From NCBI GenBank assembly GCA_022826515.1, contig JAJDUT010000054.1:1-45980 (forward strand): a stretch of 45,980 nt of DNA, written 5' to 3'. Of the stretch, positions 39,823 to 45,980 are shown in pieces. This stretch comes from Candidatus Latescibacterota bacterium (GTDB taxonomy: Bacteria > Latescibacterota > UBA2968 > UBA8231). A model generated the notes under the pieces. That model saw nothing but the letters and a program-made list of their open reading frames with translations, did not search any database and was not told where the DNA came from. The stretch's first letter is position 1, and the number at the start of each line of letters is the position of its first letter. Position numbers and translations under genes: made by a program.

Positions 39823-41178
39823 ATGCGGAGCAAAGAGGAATTAAAGGCCGCTGTCTGCGCAGCCATTGAGCGTCAGAGCGAGCAGATCATCGGGTTGGGA
39901 GAAGCCATCATGGATCAGCCCGAATTGGGCTTTAAGGAAGAGCAGACGGCTCGCCGCGTCTGCGAAAGTTTTGCCGATCTCGGACTGCGGTACGAGCGCG
40001 AACTAGCGTTGACCGGTGTGAAGGCCCGGCTCAAAGGGCAGCAATCGGGGCCGACAGTGGCGCTGATGGGCGAGCTCGACGCGCTTATTGTGCCCGATCA
40101 CCCGCGCGCCGACCCAGCAACGGGGGCGGCACACGCCTGTGGCCACAACGCCCAGATCGCCGGAATGGTAGGGGCCGCTTACGGGCTTGTAGCGGCTGGC
40201 GTCAGCGAGGAACTGGCTGGAGAAATCGCGTTTTTCGCAGTGCCCGCAGAAGAATACGTCGAGATAGACTACCGCCTAGGACTCGTCGGAGAAGGCAAGA
40301 TCGGATTCCTCGGGGGCAAGCCCGAACTGGTCGAATTGGGACACTTTGACGATGTAGATATGGCCGTGATGATCCACACCAGCAGTTCAGCCCAAAACGA
40401 GGGAGCGGTGGGGATTGCCCGTTCGTCCAATGGCTTCTTGGCCAAGAACGTGCGTTTCATTGGCCGGGCCGCTCACGCCGGGGGCGCGCCGGAGAAAGGC
40501 ATCAACGCGCTCAGTGCGGCGACGCTCGCCCTCAGCGCAATTGACGCCCAGCGCGAAACCTTCCGCGACCAGGACTGCGTGCGGGTGCATCCGATCATCA
40601 CCAAGGGGGGCGATCTGGTCAATATCATCCCGGCCGAGGTGCGGTTGGAAACTTATGTTCGCGCCCGCACCACCGAGGCGATGCTCGATGCGTCTCACAA
40701 GGTCGATCGGGCGCTGCGAGGAGCGGCGGTTGCCCTCGGCTGCTCGGTTGAGATCGAAACTGTGCCCGGCTATCTGCCGCTGTGCAATGATCCCGACTTA
40801 GGGGAGCTTTTTAAGGACAACGCCGTGCGAATTTTCGGCCCTGATCAGTACCGAGATTATCCCCACGGCGGCGGCTCCACCGACGCTGGAGACCTCAGTC
40901 AGATCATGCCCGTGTTGCATCCGGCCATGACCGGAGCTAGCGGCGTGATCCACGGGCCCGATTGGGGGATTGCCGACCCTGCCGCTGGATACCTCGCCCC
41001 GGCCAAGGTTCTAGCCATGATGGCTATCGACTTGCTATACGGTGATGCTTCCGCAGCCCAGGACATCCTACAAAATCACGCACCCAACATGAGCAAGGGC
41101 GAATATCTCCAACAGCAAAAGGCACTCTTTCACCGGGAGCTCTTTGCCGGTGATCAAACAGGGGAGAATGCAACGTGA
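39823..41178 (+). CDS. M20 family amidohydrolase/aminoacylase (AbgB-like)
   Basis: This 451-residue metal hydrolase belongs to peptidase family M20 (AbgB/M20D-like). Visible features are the first metal site in MGELDALIVPDHP and HACGHNAQIAGMVGAAYG (CGHN, the AbgB form of the motif), PAEEYVEIDYR with the catalytic and metal glutamates, the dimerisation region starting RSSNGFLAKNVRFIGRAAHAGG, and a C-terminal IHGPDWG metal-site segment. Such enzymes release an amino acid from N-acyl or aryl conjugates. The start is ATG 39823. It is first in a three-gene operon and its stop overlaps the next start by four bases (GTGA). Confidence 0.88.
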   Translation: MRSKEELKAAVCAAIERQSEQIIGLGEAIMDQPELGFKEEQTARRVCESFADLGLRYERELALTGVKARLKGQQSGPTVALMGELDALIVPDHPRADPATGAAHACGHNAQIAGMVGAAYGLVAAGVSEELAGEIAFFAVPAEEYVEIDYRLGLVGEGKIGFLGGKPELVELGHFDDVDMAVMIHTSSSAQNEGAVGIARSSNGFLAKNVRFIGRAAHAGGAPEKGINALSAATLALSAIDAQRETFRDQDCVRVHPIITKGGDLVNIIPAEVRLETYVRARTTEAMLDASHKVDRALRGAAVALGCSVEIETVPGYLPLCNDPDLGELFKDNAVRIFGPDQYRDYPHGGGSTDAGDLSQIMPVLHPAMTGASGVIHGPDWGIADPAAGYLAPAKVLAMMAIDLLYGDASAAQDILQNHAPNMSKGEYLQQQKALFHRELFAGDQTGENAT

Positions 41179-41939
41179 AGCTCGGCATGGTGACTTACAA
41201 TTTAGGCCGCGATTGGGATTTAGAGACGCTGATTACCCATTGCGAAGAGACTGGTTTTGCCGGCGTTGAGCTGCGGACGACGCATGCCCATGGGGTCGAA
41301 GTGGCGCTCAGTGCAGCCGAGCGGACCGAGGTCAAGAAGCGCTTTGCTGACTCGGCGGTCGAACTGGTAGGGTTGGGCAGCGCCTTTGAATACGACGCTG
41401 TCGATCCGCAGATGCTGCAAAGTCACATCGACGGGACCAAAGAATACGTGCGCTTGGCCCATGACCTCGGGGTCGGCGGAGTTAAGGTGCGCCCCAACAA
41501 CGTCCACGTAGATGAGGGGATCCCCATCGAGCAGACCTTGGAGCAGATCGGCGTCAGTTTGCGCGAGTGCGGCGAATTTGCCCGCGACCTAGGAGTGCAG
41601 ATTCGCTTGGAAGTCCACGGCCGTACGACCTCGGATCCAGCCAACATCCGCAAGATCCTCGACTACGCCTACCACGACAATGTCTTCGTCTGTTGGAATT
41701 CCAATGCAACGGACCTAGTCGATGGCTCTATCGACGGTAGTTTCGCCTCGTTGCAGGAGGCCATTGCCTTGGTCCACATTACCGAGTTGTGGAGCGATTA
41801 TCCGTGGGAACAGCTCTTTACCCTGCTGCGGCAGAGTGGCTACGCAGGTTATTGCCTCGCCGAAATCCCCGAAAGCCCAGACCCCCTGCGCCTGATGCAC
41901 TATTATCGAGCCTTGTGGCAGGCCCTCGCCAAAGGCTAG
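41175..41939 (+). CDS. Sugar phosphate isomerase/epimerase (TIM barrel, AP endonuclease 2-like)
   Basis: This 254-residue protein (GTG 41175) has the xylose-isomerase-like TIM-barrel pattern of the IolE/Hyi family: MVTYNLGRDWDLETLI, HCEETGFAGVELRT, VRLAHDLGVGGVKVRPN, VQIRLEVHGRTTSDP with the metal glutamate/histidine, NVFVCWNSNATDLVDG and YCLAEIPESPDPL. Members isomerise or epimerise sugars and sugar acids; the actual substrate cannot be read from the sequence. It is coupled to the amidohydrolase, and the aminotransferase starts nine bases after its stop. Confidence 0.82.
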   Translation: MKLGMVTYNLGRDWDLETLITHCEETGFAGVELRTTHAHGVEVALSAAERTEVKKRFADSAVELVGLGSAFEYDAVDPQMLQSHIDGTKEYVRLAHDLGVGGVKVRPNNVHVDEGIPIEQTLEQIGVSLRECGEFARDLGVQIRLEVHGRTTSDPANIRKILDYAYHDNVFVCWNSNATDLVDGSIDGSFASLQEAIALVHITELWSDYPWEQLFTLLRQSGYAGYCLAEIPESPDPLRLMHYYRALWQALAKG

Positions 41940-41948
41940 CGAGGGGCG

Positions 41949-42800
41949 ATGCCTGAGATCGCCTATGTCAACGGCCGCTTCTGTCCACTGGAGGAAGCTG
42001 TGGTGTCGGTCGAGGACCGGGGCTATCAGTTCGCCGATGGAGTCTATGAGGTCGTTGGGACCTACGGCGGGTGCCCCTATGCCTTAGAGCCGCATTTGGT
42101 GCGCCTTCAGGGCAACTTAGCAACACTGCACTTGCCGTTGGATATTTGCGAGTATGGTCTTAAGGCCAAGCTGATGGAGGGCATTGAGCGGAGCGGTTTT
42201 GGCGAGACCTTGGTCTATATCCAAGTTACGCGGGGGGTCGCCCCTAGGCAGCACGAGTTTCCCGCTGTCCCGGTCGAGCCCACTGTCGTAATGACCTTTA
42301 AGGAATTGCGTCGCCTGCCCCGGGACCTCTACGACCGCGGCGTCGAAATCATTAGCACCGCAGATTTGCGCTGGAAGCACTGCGATATCAAGAGCATCGC
42401 CTTACTGCCCAACATCTTGGCCAAACAGGCGGCAGCGCAAGCGGGGGCCTTTGAGGCCCTGCTGGTCGATGCGGAAGGTCGGGTTACCGAAGGGGCTTCG
42501 ACTAGTGCCTTCTGCGTCCAGGCGGGGCGATTGTGCACCGCGCCTATTGGTCCCCACATTCTGCCGAGCATCACCAGAGGCATTCTGCTCGACTTGGCCT
42601 GCGAGCGGGGCATACCCATCGACGAAGAGTTTTGCACGCTGGATCAATTTAAGGAAGCCGATGAGGTCTTCATTGCCGGTACTACGCTTGAGGCGATGTC
42701 AGTGATAAAAATCGACGATGCCGTTATCGGCGATGGTACTCCGGGGCCGATAACGCAGCAGATCCGCACCGCGTTTATGGAGACGCTGGATTTGACTTGA
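41949..42800 (+). CDS. Aminotransferase class IV, D-amino-acid transaminase-like
   Basis: This 283-residue PLP enzyme starts at ATG 41949 after GAGGGG. Family markers are YVNGRFCPLEEAVVSVEDRG and YQFADGVYEVV at the N-terminus, IQVTRGVAPRQHEFP, and the PLP lysine in DIKSIALLPNILAK (near residue 147), then EALLVDAEGRVTEGASTSAF and IAGTTLEAMSV. That order matches D-amino-acid transaminases (Dat), although branched-chain and aminodeoxychorismate lyase relatives are close. It is the last gene of the operon and is followed by a strong hairpin terminator. Confidence 0.87.
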   Translation: MPEIAYVNGRFCPLEEAVVSVEDRGYQFADGVYEVVGTYGGCPYALEPHLVRLQGNLATLHLPLDICEYGLKAKLMEGIERSGFGETLVYIQVTRGVAPRQHEFPAVPVEPTVVMTFKELRRLPRDLYDRGVEIISTADLRWKHCDIKSIALLPNILAKQAAAQAGAFEALLVDAEGRVTEGASTSAFCVQAGRLCTAPIGPHILPSITRGILLDLACERGIPIDEEFCTLDQFKEADEVFIAGTTLEAMSVIKIDDAVIGDGTPGPITQQIRTAFMETLDLT

Positions 42801-42820
42801 AAGAGCAGGGATTCAATACA

Positions 42821-42857
42821 AAAAAGGGGGACGCTCAGCCAGAGCGTCCCCCTTTTT
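42821..42857. terminator. Bidirectional Rho-independent terminator
   Basis: A perfect 16-bp stem (AAAAAGGGGGACGCTC with its complement) closes a 5-base loop, with T runs on both strands. It lies between the stop of the transaminase gene (42800) and the stop of the convergent aldehyde dehydrogenase (42877), so it can end transcription from both sides. It is the clearest terminator in the window. Confidence 0.92.
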
Positions 42858-42876
42858 GCGTTGTTACCAGAGGTTG

Positions 42877-44286
42877 CTAATGGATGACGATCATTTTGGT
42901 TTCGGTCATTTCCTCGACCGCGTACCGAGGCCCTTCCTTACCCATACCGCTTTCCTTGAGGCCGCCATAGGGCATCAGATCGGCGCGCCACTGAGTGCCC
43001 CAGTTGATGTGGATGTTGCCCGATTCCACCTGCTGGGCAAACTGGAGGGCCCAGTTGAGATTTTCGGTGAAGATCGCCGCGCTGAGACCGTAGTTGGTGT
43101 CGTTGGCCATGGCGATGGCTTGGTCGATATCGTCGATCCGGCTGATGCCGAGCGCTGGGCCGAAAATCTCGTCGCAGGAGACCTTCATCTCCGGTGCTAC
43201 GTCGGCTAGGATGGTTGGGGCGTGCATTGTGCCCTCGCGGGTGCCGCCCGTAACGACGCTGGCCCCAGCCCCAACGGCTTCTTGCACCCAAGCCTCGACG
43301 CGCTCAGCGTCTTGGACGCGGATCATCGGCCCCATCTTGACATCGTCGTCGAGGGGATTGCCGATCGTCAGGGCTTCGACCGCGGGTTTGAGGGCATCGA
43401 TAAAATCCCCGTACACCTCGCTGCTGGCGAATACCCGCTGGGTCGAGATGCAGACTTGGCCAGCGTTGGCAAAGCCGGTATTGGCGGTGGCGGCGGCGAC
43501 TTTTTCGAGATCGGCGTCCGGCATGACAATCAGCGGGGAATTGGAACCCAGTTCCATGGTCACTTTCTTTAGGCCAGCGACCTGACAGATGTGTTCGCCG
43601 ACATCGCGGCTGCCCGTGAAGCTGATTTTGCGGACCTTGGGATTGGAACTGATCGCGTCGCCAATGACGCCGCCCGAACCCGTGACGCATTGAATGGCTT
43701 CCTCAGGCAGGCCTGCGTCGACAAAAATCTCGGTCAGTTTGAGGGCCGAAAGCGGGGTGTCGCTGGCGGGCTTGACGATGATCGCGTTGCCGGCGGCCAG
43801 CGCGGGGCCGACTTTGTGGCAGACGAGGTTGAGCGGGAAGTTAAAGGGCGTAATCGCGGCTACCACGCCACAGGGAACCCGTAGCGTAAAGCCGAATTTG
43901 CCCGCCCCGTTAGAGGCTCCGCTCAGGTCGAGCGTTTCGCCAGTCAGGCGCTTGGCTTCCTCGGCAGACAGAACGATGGTCTCTTGGGCACGGGACGCTT
44001 CGCCCATGCCCTCGGCGAGAACCTTGCCCTCTTCGAGGGTAATCGTGCGCCCTAAGTCGTCGAGCCGCTCTAGCATTAGATCGGCCGCGCGATGGATGAT
44101 CTCGTAGCGCTCGTAGGCGCTCATTGCGGCCATGACTTTGGCACCGCGCTCGGCCGAGTCAATGGCTCGGCCGATGTCTGCGGCGTCGCCCCTTGGGACG
44201 GTGTCAACGACTGAGCCATCATAGGGGTTGACGACGTCCATAGTTTCGGCTTTGTCAACCCATTCTCCGGCGATGTACATCTTCAT
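42877..44286 (-). CDS. NAD(P)-dependent aldehyde dehydrogenase
   Basis: This 469-residue ALDH oxidises an aldehyde to its acid. I prefer ATG 44286, with AAGGAAG seven bases upstream, over a TTG two codons before. Features are the N-terminal MKMYIAGEWVDKAETMDVVNP (20-residue window shown only), TPFNFPLNLVCHKVGPALA, KPASDTPLSALKL, FTGSRDVGEHICQ, the general base glutamate in MELGSNSPLIVM and the nucleophile in QVCISTQRVF. It ends MTETKMIVIH. It resembles lactaldehyde/succinate-semialdehyde types, without a firm substrate. It is convergent with the transaminase operon, and its own promoter lies upstream. Confidence 0.9.
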   Translation of the reverse strand: MKMYIAGEWVDKAETMDVVNPYDGSVVDTVPRGDAADIGRAIDSAERGAKVMAAMSAYERYEIIHRAADLMLERLDDLGRTITLEEGKVLAEGMGEASRAQETIVLSAEEAKRLTGETLDLSGASNGAGKFGFTLRVPCGVVAAITPFNFPLNLVCHKVGPALAAGNAIIVKPASDTPLSALKLTEIFVDAGLPEEAIQCVTGSGGVIGDAISSNPKVRKISFTGSRDVGEHICQVAGLKKVTMELGSNSPLIVMPDADLEKVAAATANTGFANAGQVCISTQRVFASSEVYGDFIDALKPAVEALTIGNPLDDDVKMGPMIRVQDAERVEAWVQEAVGAGASVVTGGTREGTMHAPTILADVAPEMKVSCDEIFGPALGISRIDDIDQAIAMANDTNYGLSAAIFTENLNWALQFAQQVESGNIHINWGTQWRADLMPYGGLKESGMGKEGPRYAVEEMTETKMIVIH

Positions 44287-44325
44287 AGTCAACTTCCTTT
44301 TTAAAGTGGATGGTAAGTAATCAAC

Positions 44326-44353
44326 AAGTTAAGTACGCGCTTTTACCTGTCAA
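44326..44353 (-). promoter_or_regulatory. Putative sigma70-type promoter for the aldehyde dehydrogenase
   Basis: On the minus strand TTGACA (44348-44353) and TAACTT (44326-44331) are 16 bases apart, in the 79-base gap between the symporter stop and the dehydrogenase start. The gene can therefore be transcribed apart from the symporter upstream. Confidence 0.6.
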
Positions 44354-44365
44354 GCGAGCTTAAGG

Positions 44366-45808
44366 TTAAATTCCTAGGCGATTTTTATAATCTAGGGGGC
44401 GTCCTTCGGCATCGAGTAAGGGCTGCGGTGGGGCCTTCTTTTGGGTTAGCAAGCTGACGATTATCAAGGCGAGGGCGGAAAAGGGCACGGCCAGAAGGTC
44501 GGCTGGCAAATCCACGGGGAGCATCCGCAACACCTGCCAAGCGCATAGGCCGACCCCTATGGAGGCTAGGGCCCCAGGGCCGTTGCTCTTGGACCACCAC
44601 AAGCCAGCGGTTAGCGGGACGAATAGTGAGGCGAGGAGTACGGACCAAGAATCGACCATCAAGTCGTACACCGAAGCGGTTCGCAGGGCCAACAGCAGAG
44701 ATAGCGAACCCAAGAGGAGGACGGACAAGCGCGTCACGCGCAGCGACGACCGCTCTTCGGCATCGGGTTTGAAGTAGCGCAGGAGATCCCAGCCAATGAC
44801 GCTCGCCGGAGCGAGCAGGGCACTGTCGGCGCTGGACAGGAGGGCCGAGACGAGGGCACCCATAAAGAGGACCAAGGCTATATCTGGCAGGTATTTTAGG
44901 GCGAGGGACATCATAACTAGGTCGGGATCGGCCAAATCCGGGAGGATGACCGCACCCGCCATGCCGAGAAAAACGGGCAACAGCCCGACCGTTATATAAA
45001 GCAGCCCAGCGAGGTAAGCGCTGCGGTACGCCACCTTTTCGTTGCGGCTTGACAGACTGCGCTGGATTAGGTCTTGGCCCGCTAGGTTGCCGAGGCCGAT
45101 GACCAGCCAGTCGCGTGCGTAGGCCAACCAACTGGCCGCGTCGCCTCGGGGATAGAAATCGAAGCGGGAGGCTGGGATTTGGGCGACGAGGGCCTTCCAG
45201 CCGCCCATGTCGCCGAGGAGAATTGGCGTCAAAATAAATAACCCGAGCACGAGGATGGTCACTTGGACGAAATCGGTTAGCGTAACGGCCCACATACCGC
45301 CGGCCCAAGTGTAGATCAGCACAATGACTGCGGCTGCGCAGATGCCGACAGCGGGATCAATGCCAGTTAGGATCTGCAGGATTCGTCCAAAGGCCACCAA
45401 GAGCGAGCCGGTCCAGCCGACGTAGGCGGGAATGGTGCAAAGGCTGGCTAGCAGGCCCGCTCGTGGACCGAAGCGACTGGTAAAAAAGGATGCGATCGTC
45501 ATCAAGCCCATGCGCCGCATCAGCCGGACGTAAAAGAGGCCGGCGATGAACAGGCACAAAGCCGCGCCAAAAGGATCGGCAATGACCGCGAGGATGCCGC
45601 CCTTGTATGCAGCACTTGCAGCGCCGATGCAGATTCCACCGCCAAACCACGTCGCCGCGAGGGTTGCAGTGCAGAGCAACAGGGGCAGTCGTTGTCCGGC
45701 AACGATGAAGTCCGTCGAGTTGCGGACGCGGCGACCAGCGTATAGACCGACGCCGAGCATCACCGCCAGATAGATACCCAAGCCGATCAAGACCAATGGA
45801 TTGGCCAT
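44366..45808 (-). CDS. Sodium:solute symporter family protein
   Basis: This 480-residue protein starts at ATG 45808 after AAAGGAT. It has about 13 hydrophobic helices and the SSS features: DFIVAGQRLPLLLCTATLAATWFGGG in pieces (NSTDFIVAGQRLP, ATLAATWFGGG), YTWAGGMWAVTLTDFVQ, and LVSALLSSADSALLAPASV, which carries conserved sodium-site serines. The family imports solutes such as sugars, amino acids, sialic acid or pantothenate with sodium. The solute is unknown; its neighbours suggest an amino-acid or sugar-acid derivative. It ends YKNRLGI. Confidence 0.9.
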   Translation of the reverse strand: MANPLVLIGLGIYLAVMLGVGLYAGRRVRNSTDFIVAGQRLPLLLCTATLAATWFGGGICIGAASAAYKGGILAVIADPFGAALCLFIAGLFYVRLMRRMGLMTIASFFTSRFGPRAGLLASLCTIPAYVGWTGSLLVAFGRILQILTGIDPAVGICAAAVIVLIYTWAGGMWAVTLTDFVQVTILVLGLFILTPILLGDMGGWKALVAQIPASRFDFYPRGDAASWLAYARDWLVIGLGNLAGQDLIQRSLSSRNEKVAYRSAYLAGLLYITVGLLPVFLGMAGAVILPDLADPDLVMMSLALKYLPDIALVLFMGALVSALLSSADSALLAPASVIGWDLLRYFKPDAEERSSLRVTRLSVLLLGSLSLLLALRTASVYDLMVDSWSVLLASLFVPLTAGLWWSKSNGPGALASIGVGLCAWQVLRMLPVDLPADLLAVPFSALALIIVSLLTQKKAPPQPLLDAEGRPLDYKNRLGI

Positions 45809-45831
45809 GGCAAAATCCTTTGCGAAGATTT

Positions 45832-45842
45832 GTTATAATAAC
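45832..45842. promoter_or_regulatory. AT-rich palindrome upstream of the symporter
   Basis: GTTAT-A-ATAAC lies 24 bases upstream of the symporter start. On the minus strand it contains TATAAC, which could act as a -10 box, but no good -35 is present. The remainder of 45843-45980 shows nothing I can support; a possible plus-strand start near 45942 cannot be judged at the window edge. Confidence 0.25.
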
Positions 45843-45980
45843 TCTGATTCCCTTACATTTTTACTTTTTGCTAGGTTTTTTGGTTTTCCTAACGGTTCTG
45901 ATTCCTGTGGGTGCCAACTGTGCATTGAAGGGGGGCAAGCGTTGGCGTTGGTGGGCGATCCACCGTTTGAGCCATCTCAG

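Noticed and set aside
39642..39869. A 75-codon open frame between the SDR and the amidohydrolase
   Set aside because: It has no Shine-Dalgarno, spans the promoter and runs into the amidohydrolase gene in another frame.
45942..45980. Possible start of a plus-strand gene (TTG after AGGGGGG)
   Set aside because: Only 13 codons are visible before the window ends, too little to support a gene.

Overview
The window looks like a moderately high-GC (about 60 percent by eye) Gram-negative-type bacterial chromosome. It carries a Wzi-like outer-membrane barrel, a lipoprotein, MltG, FtsA, and surface proteins ending in FlgD/CHU_C-like or Por-type (type IX secretion) C-terminal domains. Together with FG-GAP/ASPIC-UnbV, PQQ-dehydrogenase-like/dihaem and M20/TIM-barrel genes, this suggests an uncultured member of the FCB group or a neighbour such as Latescibacterota. 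That placement is an inference from gene content; no rRNA is present. I see no phage, IS element or CRISPR array.

Layout. (1) 2-10087, plus strand: the 3' end of one gene and three complete tandem paralogues of secreted proteins, two of them strikingly similar, followed by a polytopic membrane protein fused to TPR repeats. (2) 10089-23349, minus strand, in order of transcription: mltG, uvrD/pcrA, mtaB, miaB, two paralogous secreted GSDH-like beta-propeller proteins (only one has a dihaem cytochrome insert), and a CRTAC1-like FG-GAP lipoprotein. (3) 23350-30064: an ABC-2 exporter pair, a DUF420 membrane protein, tRNA-Thr(CGT), a solitary ftsA, ssb, a zinc-dependent phospholipase C-like gene and a CPA2-like antiporter. 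(4) 30050-37202: enolase, divergent from a surface-glycan operon (Wzi-like barrel, GT2, radical SAM/SPASM, GT2) that ends in nth. (5) 37199-45808: a stress protein built as USP-USP-PTS EIIA, a nucleotide-sugar-epimerase-like SDR, and a neatly bounded operon (strong promoter, M20 amidohydrolase, TIM-barrel isomerase, D-amino-acid transaminase, strong terminator). It faces an aldehyde dehydrogenase and a sodium:solute symporter.

Themes. The genome is compact: many stop/start overlaps, frequent TTG and GTG starts, and convergent genes that touch or overlap. Two families have grown by tandem duplication and both are surface or secreted proteins, which points to investment in extracellular binding and oxidation. 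The least familiar elements are the tandem discoidin-like array with its histidine-rich membrane/TPR partner, the GT2-radical SAM-GT2 locus, and the USP-USP-EIIA fusion.
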